Assembly: GCA_024236195.1 (NCBI GenBank)
Contig: JACKKZ010000002.1
Location: forward strand, 558,001-622,000
Origin: Sphingomonadaceae bacterium
GTDB lineage: Bacteria > Pseudomonadota > Alphaproteobacteria > Sphingomonadales > Sphingomonadaceae
Length of the DNA: 64,000 nucleotides
Reading direction: 5' to 3'
Numbering within the stretch: position 1 is the stretch's first letter; each line of letters begins with the position of its first letter. A program made the position numbers and the translations under genes. Below the pieces are notes generated by a model. That model saw only the letters and a list, made by a program, of their open reading frames with translations. It ran no database searches and was not told the origin of the DNA. Positions 43,247 through 51,215 of this stretch are shown one piece after another.

Positions 43247-43816
43247 ATGGATATCCGCGTGTCAGGCCACCAGATCGAAACCGGTGCAGCGCTGCAGCAG
43301 CATGTAGAAGACCGCCTGAACGCCATAGTCGAGAAATATTTCAGCCGCGCGATTTCCTCCCATGTCACTTTCAGCAAGGCCCCCGCCGGTGCCTTTGGCT
43401 GCGACATTGTCACCCATGTGATGCAGGGCATGATCCTCAAGAGCCACGGCGAAGCGCATGATGCACATCAGGCGCTCGATGCAGCGGCGGAAAAGATCGA
43501 CAAGCAATTGCGCCGCTACAAGCGTCGGCTCAAGGATCGCCATGAACAGGCGGCTTTCTCGCTCAAGGAGGAAGAAGCGGCCTATACCATCTTCGCGGGC
43601 GATGAACCCGAAGTCGAAGAAGAGGAAGCACCCGACGCTCCGCCAATCATTGCCGAGACCAAGGTGGACATCCCTGAGACCAGCGTAGCCGACGCGGTGA
43701 TGATGCTGGACCTGCGCGATACCAACGCCATGTTTTTCAAAAATGCTGGCACCGGGCGGCATAATATGGTTTACCGCCGCCGCGATGGGACGATCGGCTG
43801 GGTCGAACCGCATTGA
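43247..43816 (+). CDS. hpf: Ribosome hibernation-promoting factor, long form (HPF/RaiA)
   Basis: The 189-residue protein has the RaiA domain (MDIRVSGHQIETGAALQQHVEDRLNAIVEKYF, then HVTFSK and LKDRHEQ) and a C-terminal domain with NAMFFKNAGTGRHNMVYRRRDGTIGWVEPH, characteristic of long HPF that dimerises 70S into 100S ribosomes in stationary phase. A Glu-rich linker joins the two. It is preceded by AAGGAG and followed by ptsN 128 bp later; rpoN, often upstream, is absent. Confidence 0.95.
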   Translation: MDIRVSGHQIETGAALQQHVEDRLNAIVEKYFSRAISSHVTFSKAPAGAFGCDIVTHVMQGMILKSHGEAHDAHQALDAAAEKIDKQLRRYKRRLKDRHEQAAFSLKEEEAAYTIFAGDEPEVEEEEAPDAPPIIAETKVDIPETSVADAVMMLDLRDTNAMFFKNAGTGRHNMVYRRRDGTIGWVEPH

Positions 43817-43825
43817 GGCCTGTAT

Positions 43826-43851
43826 AAGCCACTAAGGCACAAGGCTTTTTT
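43826..43851 (+). terminator. Weak terminator-like hairpin after hpf
   Basis: AAGCC (43826-43830) pairs with GGCTT (43843-43847) across a 12-nt loop and is followed by a T-run to 43851. The stem is only 5 bp, so efficiency would be low; it lies 10 bp past the hpf stop. Confidence 0.4.
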
Positions 43852-43869
43852 CGAATTCCGCAGGAGGAA

Positions 43870-43919
43870 CAGGCGCATTTTTGCGCACCTGCGACTGATG
43901 CCTGGCAGCGATTCAGGCA
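43870..43919 (+). promoter_or_regulatory. Two hairpins in the ptsN leader
   Basis: CAGGCGCA (43870-43877) can pair with TGCG and CCTG (43882-43885, 43888-43891) around a TTTT loop, and TGCCTG (43899-43904) pairs exactly with CAGGCA (43914-43919). They lie 25-75 nt before the ptsN start. Confidence 0.4.
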
Positions 43920-43944
43920 CGAAGAAGAAAAGAAGTCAGAGCGA

Positions 43945-44406
43945 ATGGACGCTAATTTCAATCTTCTGCCAGAAGCGATTGGCAGCATTTCTGTAGCCAC
44001 CAAGCAGGCTATCCTGGAGCAGGTCGCAGCCCGGTTTGCGACCTGTTACGGGCTGGACCAGGGCACTGTACTGGAAGGGCTGGAAGAGCGTGAAGCATTG
44101 GGCAGCACGGGCTTTGGCCGTGGCGTGGCCATCCCCCATGCACGCATTGAAGGCATTGCCCGGCCCTGTGCCGTCTTCCTGCGGCTGGAAAAGCCGGTGG
44201 ATTTCGCGGCGGCTGACGGGATGCCTGTCGATCTGGTATTCGGCTTGCTCTCCCCGGTGAATGCAGGGATTTCCCATCTGCACGCATTGGCGGCCATTTC
44301 CCGCGTCGTACGGGATGAACGCGTTCATCAGGCGCTGGTTGATGCGCCCGATTCCGAAGCGATCTTCGCTTTGCTCACCAATGCTTCGGAACGTGACGCA
44401 GCCTGA
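43945..44406 (+). CDS. ptsN: PTS IIA-like nitrogen regulatory protein PtsN
   Basis: The 153-residue protein is an EIIA-Ntr domain: ALGSTGFGRGVAIPHARIEGI includes the phosphorylated histidine (His65), and PVDFAAADGMPVDLVFGLLSP with HLHALAAISRVVRD follow. In alphaproteobacteria it is phosphorylated by PtsP-NPr and regulates potassium transport, stress responses and other targets by protein contact. Its end overlaps the thioesterase start region. Confidence 0.95.
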   Translation: MDANFNLLPEAIGSISVATKQAILEQVAARFATCYGLDQGTVLEGLEEREALGSTGFGRGVAIPHARIEGIARPCAVFLRLEKPVDFAAADGMPVDLVFGLLSPVNAGISHLHALAAISRVVRDERVHQALVDAPDSEAIFALLTNASERDAA

Positions 44407-44869
44407 CGGCCATGGGGAAGGCGGGGCCGGGCTCCACTTCCGCGCGTTGGAGCGGCTCTATGCCGCCGCCCCGATCAACCGCACATTCAATTCAACCCTC
44501 GAGATTCCGGACACGGGCATTGCCCGGATCCGCTTTGCGATTGACGAAGCGATCTACCACGCTGGCGGGGCCGCGCATGGGACGATCTATTTCAAGATGC
44601 TCGATGATGCGGCCTTTTACGCTGCCAATACGCTGGTGACTGACCGTTTCCTGCTGACAACCTCGTTCAATTTGCATTTCACCAAGCCAGTGAAGAGCGG
44701 GGAGGTCGTGGCGGAAGGGCGCTGGGTCAGCGGGCGCCGCCGGGTGTTTGTGGCAGAAGCGCGGCTGGTCGATGCCGAAGGGGACGAGATCGGGCGTGGC
44801 ACGGGCACTTTCATGCGTTCACGCATCCCGCTTTCGGGCCTGCCCGGCTATGCGGACAAGGCAGTATAG
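44393..44869 (+). CDS. PaaI/YigI-like hotdog thioesterase
   Basis: The product of about 158 residues has the hotdog fold of acyl-CoA thioesterases: IARIRFAIDEAIYHAGGAAHGTIYFKMLDDAAFYAAN with the HG-x3-D-like active-site helix, then LLTTSFNLHFTKPVKSGEVVAEGRWVSGRRRVFVAEARLVD and GRGTGTFMRS. The start is uncertain: GTG 44393 (used here) or ATG 44381, both overlapping the ptsN 3' end. Its stop lies 2 bp before the DUF1491 start, so ptsN, thioesterase and DUF1491 likely form one unit. Confidence 0.8.
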   Translation: MTQPDGHGEGGAGLHFRALERLYAAAPINRTFNSTLEIPDTGIARIRFAIDEAIYHAGGAAHGTIYFKMLDDAAFYAANTLVTDRFLLTTSFNLHFTKPVKSGEVVAEGRWVSGRRRVFVAEARLVDAEGDEIGRGTGTFMRSRIPLSGLPGYADKAV

Positions 44870-44871
44870 GC

Positions 44872-45213
44872 ATGGACGGGCGCTTGCCGGCGCATATCGA
44901 AGTCAGCGGCCTGATCCGCGCTGCCGAGGCTCAGGGGGGCTTTGGAACAGTCCTTGCCAAGGGTGAAAGGGACGCCGGGACTATCCTGATATTAACCATG
45001 CAACGTGGTGCAAATGCGCAACTATGGGAACGGATGCCCCAGCTGGACGGCTCGCGCAGCTGGACAGTCACAAAGACACAAAGCCTTGAAAATTCTAATG
45101 AAATGGCAGAATATCTGGACCGGCGGAGGCGCCAGGACAGTGATATCTGGATCGTTGAACTGGATATCGCAGATGCACAACGCTTTGCCGCACTGCAGCA
45201 AAATTTAGGTTGA
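44872..45213 (+). CDS. DUF1491 family protein
   Basis: The 113-residue protein has the DUF1491 pattern LPAHIEVSGLIRAAEAQGGFGTVLAKGERDAGTILIL near the start and EMAEYLDRRRRQDSDIWIVELDIADAQRF near the end. It is a small soluble protein of unknown function found in alphaproteobacteria. It starts 2 bp after the thioesterase stop. Confidence 0.9.
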   Translation: MDGRLPAHIEVSGLIRAAEAQGGFGTVLAKGERDAGTILILTMQRGANAQLWERMPQLDGSRSWTVTKTQSLENSNEMAEYLDRRRRQDSDIWIVELDIADAQRFAALQQNLG

Positions 45214-45237
45214 CGTTAACTTCTGCGCGCCTATGTG
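45210..45237 (+). promoter_or_regulatory. Candidate promoter for the cell-wall hydrolase gene
   Basis: TTGACG (45210-45215) and TATGTG (45232-45237) are spaced 16 bp apart and start at the DUF1491 stop. This would leave a leader of about 165 nt before ATG 45408. The rest of the leader shows no clear structure beyond short GC-rich repeats. Confidence 0.45.
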
Positions 45238-45407
45238 GCCGCCTCTTCCCAAAAAGCGCAGGCGATCGCACCGGCATTTCGGCCGGCTGATTAGCGCGCA
45301 GACGGGGAACGGCCGGCAGGCCCGTAACGGACCAAGTTAACGACCGCATATAACGCGGCAAGGTCCCAGTCTGCGCAGGTCCGTTCACCGCCCAGAAGAC
45401 GGATTAC

Positions 45408-46064
45408 ATGAGTCGCAAGACCCAGAAGGCCAGTATTGTCGCGATCGCTGCGACACTCGCAATCGGCCTCATCAGCGCCCAGGGTTCAGGCGCCAACGCT
45501 CAGCAGGGCGAGAACCAGGAAATTTCCGGGATGGAAGCCGACGCGGAAACCGTGCCGGTCTTCGTATCCGAAGAAGTGGTGCAGGACCTGCCCCCGGTCG
45601 CCGAACCGGTGGAGGAGCCGGTAGCAGAAGCACCCCTTGCCGACGCATCTTCCTTGCAGGAACTGATCGCTGTCACGCCGACAGACGGCACGCTCTCCCC
45701 TGAAATGGAATGCCTTGCCGGCGCAATCTACTTTGAATCGCGCGGGGAACCGCTGGCCGGCCAGTTGGCTGTGGGCCGGGTGATCGTCAATCGCGCGGAA
45801 TCCGACGATTTCCCGTCGAGCTATTGCGGCGTTGTCTACCAACGCAAGCAATTCAGCTTCGTTCGCGGTGGTCGCATGCCTGCCATCCCGCGCAGTTCGG
45901 CCGCATGGCACCGGGCCAAGGCCATTGCGCAGATCGCACATCACGAGTTGTGGGACAGCGAAGCCAAGGATTCGCTCTATTTCCACGCACGCTACGTCCG
46001 ACCGGCGTGGAGCAAGCGCAAGGTTGCCCGCGCGACCATCAGCACACATATCTTCTATCGCTGA
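45408..46064 (+). CDS. SleB-like cell wall hydrolase, secreted
   Basis: The 218-residue protein has a signal peptide (cut after ANA, about residue 31), an acidic Pro/Glu/Val-rich linker, and a hydrolase_2 (SleB/CwlJ) domain: MECLAGAIYFESRGEPLAGQLAVGRVIVNRAESDDFPSSYCGVVYQRKQFSFVRGG, with the catalytic glutamate expected in YFESRGE. Such enzymes are spore-cortex lytic glycosylases in Bacillus and peptidoglycan lytic enzymes elsewhere. A terminator follows directly. Confidence 0.9.
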   Translation: MSRKTQKASIVAIAATLAIGLISAQGSGANAQQGENQEISGMEADAETVPVFVSEEVVQDLPPVAEPVEEPVAEAPLADASSLQELIAVTPTDGTLSPEMECLAGAIYFESRGEPLAGQLAVGRVIVNRAESDDFPSSYCGVVYQRKQFSFVRGGRMPAIPRSSAAWHRAKAIAQIAHHELWDSEAKDSLYFHARYVRPAWSKRKVARATISTHIFYR

Positions 46065-46086
46065 GAGCGGTAGCAATCGGGACTTC

Positions 46087-46118
46087 AAGGGCCTCTCACT
46101 GCGGTGAGGGGCCCTTTT
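46087..46118. terminator. Bidirectional terminator between the cell-wall hydrolase and xth
   Basis: AGGGCCTCTCAC (46088-46099) pairs with GTGAGGGGCCCT (46104-46115) with one G-T pair and a TGCG loop, followed by TTTT on the plus strand. It separates two convergent genes. Confidence 0.8.
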
Positions 46119-46132
46119 GCCATGCGAGCTGC

Positions 46133-46909
46133 TCAGGCGTCGCGGATCTCGATCCACACCGGGGCATGGTCGCTGGCCTTTTCACGCCCGCGATGTTCCT
46201 TGTCGACACCGGTCGCGACAAGCCGGTCGGCCAGTTCTGGCGTCAACAGCAAATGGTCGATGCGGAAACCATGGTCCTTGGGCCAGGCGCCTGCCTGGTA
46301 ATCCCAATAGGTCCATACGCCGCCACGCGGATTGTGTGTGGCAATCGCATCCGTCCAGCCATCGGCGAGCAAGCGCATATAGGCGTCGCGCGATTCGGGC
46401 TGCATCAGCGCATCACTTTCCATCGCCTTCACTGCCCAGACATCCCGATCCGTCGGGATCACATTATAATCGCCGACCACAGCGGTGGGGATTTCGGCAT
46501 CCCACAGAACGCCCATCCGCGCGCGCAGCCGCTCCATCCATGCCAGCTTGTAGTCGAACTTCGGCCCCGGCTGAGGGTTGCCATTGGGCAAATAGATGCA
46601 CACCACGCGCACCCCGTTCACATCCGCTTCAAGATAGCGCGCCTGTTCATCCTCCGGATCACCAGGCAGGCCGCGCTGCACCTCGACTGGCTCGACACCG
46701 TCAGCCAGGATGGCCACGCCATTAAAGCTCTTCTGCCCGTGCCAGATCGCCTTGTAGCCGATCTTCTCGAACTCCTCGGCCGGGAAATTCTCGTCCTGAC
46801 TCTTGATTTCCTGCAGGCAGGCGACAGTGGGCCGCGTTTCCTGCAGCCATTCGAGCAAGCGCGGCAGGCGCGCCTTGATCCCGTTAATGTTAAAAGAGGC
46901 AATCCGCAT
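46133..46909 (-). CDS. xth: Exodeoxyribonuclease III
   Basis: Xth is an AP endonuclease and 3'-5' exonuclease in base excision repair. The 258-residue protein begins MRIASFNINGIKARLPRLLEWL and has LQEIKSQDENFPAEEFEKIGY (metal-ligand glutamate), VVGDYNVIP (catalytic aspartate and asparagine) and KASDHAPVWIEI (C-terminal Asp-His). Length and motifs are normal. It lies 38 bp downstream of erpA, in the same direction. Confidence 0.96.
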   Translation of the reverse strand: MRIASFNINGIKARLPRLLEWLQETRPTVACLQEIKSQDENFPAEEFEKIGYKAIWHGQKSFNGVAILADGVEPVEVQRGLPGDPEDEQARYLEADVNGVRVVCIYLPNGNPQPGPKFDYKLAWMERLRARMGVLWDAEIPTAVVGDYNVIPTDRDVWAVKAMESDALMQPESRDAYMRLLADGWTDAIATHNPRGGVWTYWDYQAGAWPKDHGFRIDHLLLTPELADRLVATGVDKEHRGREKASDHAPVWIEIRDA

Positions 46910-46947
46910 GCAGCGGGTCTATGCCCTTCCCCGTCGCTTGGCCAGAG

Positions 46948-47277
46948 TCAGATCCCGAAGCTGGAACCGCATCCACAGCCGGACGCTGCCTGCGGGTTCT
47001 CGACACGAAACGCTGCGCCACCGAGCGATTCAACAAAATCGACCACTGCCCCGGATACGAGGTCAAGGCTCACCGGATCGACCACCAGCCGCACACCTCC
47101 GGTTTCGCTGACCATGTCGTCTTGTTCGGCGCTTTCAGCGAGGTCGAACTTGTACTGGAAGCCGGAACAGCCCCCGCCTTCGACAGACAGGCGTAAGATC
47201 GCTGGCTTCGCCTGTTTCTCGGCGATCCATGCGACCCGCTTGGCAGCGGATTCAGTCAGGGTAAGAGCGTCAGCCAT
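46948..47277 (-). CDS. erpA: Iron-sulfur cluster insertion protein ErpA
   Basis: The 109-residue A-type carrier has the three conserved cysteines: GGGCSGFQYKF near the N-terminus and CGCGSSF at the C-terminus. ALTLTESAAKRVAWI and VRLVVDPVSLDLVSGAVVDFVESLGGAAFRVENP are typical ErpA segments. It delivers Fe-S clusters to target proteins. The erpA-xth pairing is common in sphingomonads. Confidence 0.95.
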   Translation of the reverse strand: MADALTLTESAAKRVAWIAEKQAKPAILRLSVEGGGCSGFQYKFDLAESAEQDDMVSETGGVRLVVDPVSLDLVSGAVVDFVESLGGAAFRVENPQAASGCGCGSSFGI

Positions 47278-47308
47278 GGCGCTGATCTAGGAAGCGTGCA
47301 GGGCAAAC

Positions 47309-47740
47309 TCAAGCGGTTTGGATATATTCACGCATCACCTCGGCTTCTTGCTCGGCTTGCTCAATGCGCAGTTTCACGAGGTCGCCAATCGAAATGAAGC
47401 CGCACATCAGCGCGCCATCGACCACCGGCAAATGGCGGATACGGCGGCGAGTCATGAGCGCTAGTGCATCAATCACCTTGGTTGTCGGTTCGACCGTAAT
47501 GGCAGGCGCGGTCATGACATCGCGCACTTGCTTGTCGAGACAGCCCGCACCGTCCGCCGCCAGGCGATACAGCACGTCACGTTCAGAGAATATCCCGGCG
47601 ACCTTGCCCTCTTCCATCACCGGCACGGCACCAATGCGTTTCTCGGCAAGCATCGCGACCGTTTCACGAACACTGGCGGAAACGTCACAGGTGATGACCT
47701 GCGAACTGGCGCGACCTGCGATGATCTGGGCAATTTCCAT
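47309..47740 (-). CDS. CBS-domain pair protein
   Basis: The 143-residue protein consists of two CBS motifs and nothing else: VRETVAMLAEKRIGAVPVMEEGKVAGIFSERDVLYRL and VIDALALMTRRRIRHLPVVDGALMCGFISIGDLVKLRI. Such stand-alone CBS pairs bind adenine nucleotides. ATG 47740 has AAGGG 8 nt upstream; ATG 47746 is the alternative. It is upstream of erpA by 31 bp and may share its transcript. Confidence 0.93.
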   Translation of the reverse strand: MEIAQIIAGRASSQVITCDVSASVRETVAMLAEKRIGAVPVMEEGKVAGIFSERDVLYRLAADGAGCLDKQVRDVMTAPAITVEPTTKVIDALALMTRRRIRHLPVVDGALMCGFISIGDLVKLRIEQAEQEAEVMREYIQTA

Positions 47741-47855
47741 GGGCATTTCCCTTCCATGCGTGGGACACGCATTGTGCCATGAACCGCGCGGAAAAGCGAA
47801 TCGCCCCGTCTCAGGTGAATTGCGTCATCACCCCGCAAAGGCGTAGGGGGAGCGC

Positions 47856-48149
47856 ATGATTCCCAAATCCCCGCTCGAAGATCCGGAAAAGGCTGCTCAT
47901 GCCTGGGCCCGCTACATGCGGCTGATGCGTTTCATGTTTCTGGCCACAATTGGCGTGGTGATCCTCGCCGTGGCCGTGCTCTACAAGCAAAATGGTTTTG
48001 TTTCAGTGCATTACTTCATCGCGGCGGCGCTGGGAATTGGCTTCACCATGCTGCTGACATCAGCGTTGATGGGGCTGATGTTCCTTTCCAGCGGGACGGG
48101 ACATGACGAATCAATCAGCGAAAAGCTGGAAGAAGAACGCAACCAATAG
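47856..48149 (+). CDS. Small two-helix membrane protein, unknown function
   Basis: The 97-residue protein has a charged N-terminus, two predicted transmembrane helices (FLATIGVVILAVAVLY and FIAAALGIGFTMLLTSALMGLMFL) and an acidic C-terminus (ISEKLEEERNQ). I recognise it only as a conserved hypothetical of sphingomonads. A GGGGGAG ribosome binding site lies just before ATG 47856. Confidence 0.75.
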   Translation: MIPKSPLEDPEKAAHAWARYMRLMRFMFLATIGVVILAVAVLYKQNGFVSVHYFIAAALGIGFTMLLTSALMGLMFLSSGTGHDESISEKLEEERNQ

Positions 48150-48161
48150 GGCAGCCCAAAA

Positions 48162-48530
48162 TCAGGGCTGTGGCTCGCGCAGGCGGAATTCGTCCACTGG
48201 CGTACCGCCGATCAGATGCTCCTGAATGATGCGCTCCAGCACCTCTTCATTGCAGCTATGGTACCAGACACCATCGGGCCAGACGACGGCCACTGGCCCC
48301 GCCACGCAGATCTGAAGGCAATCCGCCTTGCTCCGCTGGATGCCCGATTTGGGCAGGCGTAGTTCGCGAAACCGGCGCTTGAGGTAATTCCATGCCGCCT
48401 CTCCCGCTTCACGGCTGCAGCATTTCTGCTTCTCGGACAGGGCGCAGAGGAAAATCTGCCGTTCGATCCGCTCCCCGCCGATTTTCGCCAGCGCCAGTTC
48501 GGCCCGGTCCAATTCGCTCAATTCACTCAT
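48162..48530 (-). CDS. Thioredoxin-like (2Fe-2S) ferredoxin-domain protein
   Basis: The 122-residue protein has the cysteine spacing of the thioredoxin-fold 2Fe-2S ferredoxins: IFLCALSEKQKCC early and ADCLQICVAGPVAVVWPDGVWYHSC later, the latter being the second ligand pair. It likely carries electrons in the cytosol; partner unknown. It overlaps the upstream S9 peptidase gene by 4 bp. Confidence 0.87.
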   Translation of the reverse strand: MSELSELDRAELALAKIGGERIERQIFLCALSEKQKCCSREAGEAAWNYLKRRFRELRLPKSGIQRSKADCLQICVAGPVAVVWPDGVWYHSCNEEVLERIIQEHLIGGTPVDEFRLREPQP

Positions 48531-50680
48531 TCAGCGGCGGCTTCCGCATCCTTGCCGAGCCAGCGATCGAGCCATGCAAACACGGTCTGGTGCCATTGCA
48601 GCGAATTCTTCGGCTTGAGCACCCAATGATTTTCATCCGGGAAGACCAGTAGCTCGCCGGGAATACCCTTGCGCTGGAGTGCGGTGAAGCTGGCGATCCC
48701 CTGCGTGTAGGGAATGCGGAAATCCTTCTCCCCTGTGATAACGAGCATGGGTGTCTGCCAATTGTCGACGAAATTGACCGGGTTCCACTTCTCGAACTCT
48801 TCGGGCGCTTCGAAATAGGCCTTGCCGCCATGCTCCCATTCGATGAACCACAGCTCTTCGGTCTCGTAATACATGGCGCGCTGGTCAAACACGCCATCGT
48901 GCTGGACAAGGCAATTGAAGCGCTCCGGCCATTTCCCGGCGATCCAGTTCATCATGTAGCCGCCATAGGACGCTCCCATAGCGCAGGCGCGGCTGCCGTC
49001 GATCTGCGGATCAAGCTTGAGCGCAGCGTCCAGGCCCAGCTGCAAATCTTCCAGCGGCTTGCCACCCCAATCCTTGGTAATGGCATCGGTGAAGGCTTGA
49101 CCGTAACCCGTGCTGCCGTGGAAATCGACCGAGACCACAGCATAGCCCTGGCTCGCCACCACGCGCGGGTTCCAGCGGCTGGACCAGCTATCGTTGAAGC
49201 TGCCCTGCGGCCCGCCATGGACATAGAGGATGGTGGGGATCGGACCCTTCTGGTCTTCCAGTTTGGTGATCTGGCCCCAGACAGTATCGCCATCTGCGCC
49301 CGTAAAGCTGAACCGGCGGGTGACGATGGAGGCGCGCTGTCCCAGCACTTTCGCGCCTACTTCGGTCAGCGGGCGCGCCTGCTGCCAGTTGCGCGAAAGA
49401 TACAATTCGGCGGGGCCACCGATCGAATCGCGGGCGAAGAGCATCTGCTTGCCGGGCAGGGGGGTGACATTGCCGATATGTGCTTCGTTCCCGGCCATCA
49501 GGTCGAGCCGCTCCACCGCGCCATTGCGCGGGTCAATGCGGAAGGCAGGCGTATCGAGCACATCCTGCGCCGTGGCGATGATCCAGCGCGAATCCGGTGT
49601 CCATGTGAGCGAGCCGAAGCTCCGGTCAAAATTGGCGGTCAGAGCGCGTTGTTCACCGGTTTCGAGGTCGCGTAACTGGATAACTTGCCGGTCGGCTTCG
49701 TAAGTGGGCCGCTCCATCGCTACAAAAGCGAGCCATTTGCCATCGGGCGAAGGGGCGGGCAGGGCATCCGTAGCCTTGTTGGCGAGCGTGAGGTTGGTCG
49801 GTGCTGCGCCGCTCAAATCGCTCCACCAGATATCGAGGTTGGTGGAGCGAGGTTCGCCTGCATCTGCCTGTCGCGCCGTAAAGAATACGCCGGAGCTATT
49901 CGCCGCCCAGGCAATGTCCTCTCCGCCGCCAAAGGGCTGGGTCGGGGTGTCGCCGGTCAACACACCAGCTTCGGCGGGGCCATCCAGCGCAATGCCGGTG
50001 CCGCTCGCCTTGCCCTCCACCAGGTCAAAGGCAAATACGCGGCTATAGACGCCTGGGGTTTCCCAGCTGTCCCAATGGCGGATGAAACCGACATCAGACT
50101 GGTAGAGCCTGCCTGTGCCGGGGCCGGGCAGGTGAGTTGGCCCGTCGTCGCAGCCATAACTAGCACAGCTGCGCGCGGTCTGGCCGTAAATGAGGATACG
50201 CTTGCCGTCGGGTGAGAGCTGGAACCCTTCCACTGCGGCGGGCAGATTGGTCACCTGCATCGGGCCGGAGAGGTTACCGTTCCCTTCAAGGGCGGCGCGC
50301 CAGACCTGCGTAGTGCCTTCCGTGCCCTCCTCTGCTCCTTCCGGTTTGCGGTCAGAAAGGAAATAGAGCCAGCTATCTGCCCCGAAGGCCGCGCTGGAAG
50401 CGCTGCCCTTCAAGTCCAGCAGGATCGGCTCGCCATCTTCATCCTGCAGATCGCGCAGGTAAAGCTGAGTGGTCCGCTTGTAGCTTTCCGGATCGGTTAC
50501 CGTCACTGGATAGACAGCATAGTGCCCGTCCGGCGTTACCGTCGCTCCGCCCAGCCGGGGCATAGTGACGAGGTCTTGCGCGCTCATCGGTGGGCGCGGT
50601 GCCTTGTGGTCTTCCGCGAGAACAGGGCTGGACACAGCCAGCACGGCGAACAGGGATGCGAACCCGGTGATGTGTTTCAT
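48527..50680 (-). CDS. S9 family serine peptidase (dipeptidyl aminopeptidase/acylaminoacyl-peptidase type), secreted
   Basis: From ATG 50680 the 717-residue protein has a signal peptide (KHITGFASLFAVLAVSSPVLA), an N-terminal beta-propeller (repeats of PDGHYAVYPV, SPDGKRILIYG, SPDGKWLAFVAM, TPDSRWIIATAQ) and a C-terminal prolyl-oligopeptidase domain. The triad shows as Ser in MGASYGGYM (near residue 570), Asp in ITGEKDFRIPY and His in DENHWVLKP. It should cleave short peptides in the periplasm. It overlaps the ferredoxin-like gene by 4 bp. Confidence 0.93.
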   Translation of the reverse strand: MKHITGFASLFAVLAVSSPVLAEDHKAPRPPMSAQDLVTMPRLGGATVTPDGHYAVYPVTVTDPESYKRTTQLYLRDLQDEDGEPILLDLKGSASSAAFGADSWLYFLSDRKPEGAEEGTEGTTQVWRAALEGNGNLSGPMQVTNLPAAVEGFQLSPDGKRILIYGQTARSCASYGCDDGPTHLPGPGTGRLYQSDVGFIRHWDSWETPGVYSRVFAFDLVEGKASGTGIALDGPAEAGVLTGDTPTQPFGGGEDIAWAANSSGVFFTARQADAGEPRSTNLDIWWSDLSGAAPTNLTLANKATDALPAPSPDGKWLAFVAMERPTYEADRQVIQLRDLETGEQRALTANFDRSFGSLTWTPDSRWIIATAQDVLDTPAFRIDPRNGAVERLDLMAGNEAHIGNVTPLPGKQMLFARDSIGGPAELYLSRNWQQARPLTEVGAKVLGQRASIVTRRFSFTGADGDTVWGQITKLEDQKGPIPTILYVHGGPQGSFNDSWSSRWNPRVVASQGYAVVSVDFHGSTGYGQAFTDAITKDWGGKPLEDLQLGLDAALKLDPQIDGSRACAMGASYGGYMMNWIAGKWPERFNCLVQHDGVFDQRAMYYETEELWFIEWEHGGKAYFEAPEEFEKWNPVNFVDNWQTPMLVITGEKDFRIPYTQGIASFTALQRKGIPGELLVFPDENHWVLKPKNSLQWHQTVFAWLDRWLGKDAEAAAE

Positions 50681-50741
50681 GGGAGGGAGAAGTAACCTCT
50701 CCCGCGCTGCGATCAAGCGATTTGCTGGGAAATGGCCTGGA

Positions 50742-51194
50742 TCAGCCGCGCTTGCCGGCGATGCGGGCGATTTCGTCACGCACCATTTTCTCAACCATGC
50801 CGGGCAGGTTCTGGTCGAGCCATTCCGCCAGCATGGGGCGCAGCATGTCGCGCACCATGCCTTCCAGCGAGGTTTCCCCGGAACGGACGATTTGCGGCTG
50901 CGCGCCCGGCTCTGCCAGCATGGCCAGCGCAGCGAGATTGTCGCGCATGGATGCGCGAGCGCCTTCGCTAATCAGGGCATCGGGATCGGGCTTGTCTTCG
51001 CGCACCAGATCGGCATCGCCCAGGTCGAGGATATCGTCGCTCGCCGTGTCGTAACCGGGCGAGGCGGTATCACGCACACCATCATTCTCGCGCCGACGGC
51101 GCTCTACCGCTGCGCCTGCGCGGTTATCGCGGGCGATGACTTTCTTGATCGACTCAAGAATTTCCTCAACCGACGCTTCGCCCTGCTGTGCCAT
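50742..51194 (-). CDS. DUF2497 protein, PopZ-like polar organising protein
   Basis: The 150-residue protein has the PopZ/DUF2497 layout: a short N-terminal helix SVEEILESIKKVIARDN, an acidic middle (DILDLGDADLVREDKPDPD), and a conserved C-terminal helical region LEGMVRDMLRPMLAEWLDQNLPGMVEKMVRDEIARIAG. In Caulobacter PopZ self-assembles at the poles and anchors ParB-parS. A role here in anchoring the parABS system of this window is inference. It follows tolC by 21 bp in the same direction. Confidence 0.85.
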   Translation of the reverse strand: MAQQGEASVEEILESIKKVIARDNRAGAAVERRRRENDGVRDTASPGYDTASDDILDLGDADLVREDKPDPDALISEGARASMRDNLAALAMLAEPGAQPQIVRSGETSLEGMVRDMLRPMLAEWLDQNLPGMVEKMVRDEIARIAGKRG

Positions 51195-51215
51195 TCTCTT
51201 CGCCTGCCCCTGAAT

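Noticed and set aside
45200..45360. CtrA-box (TTAA-N7-TTAA) in the cell-wall hydrolase promoter region
   Set aside because: TTAAC half-sites occur near 45216 and 45337 but not at 7-bp spacing; the same holds for the paired TTAAC at 27636 and 27657.
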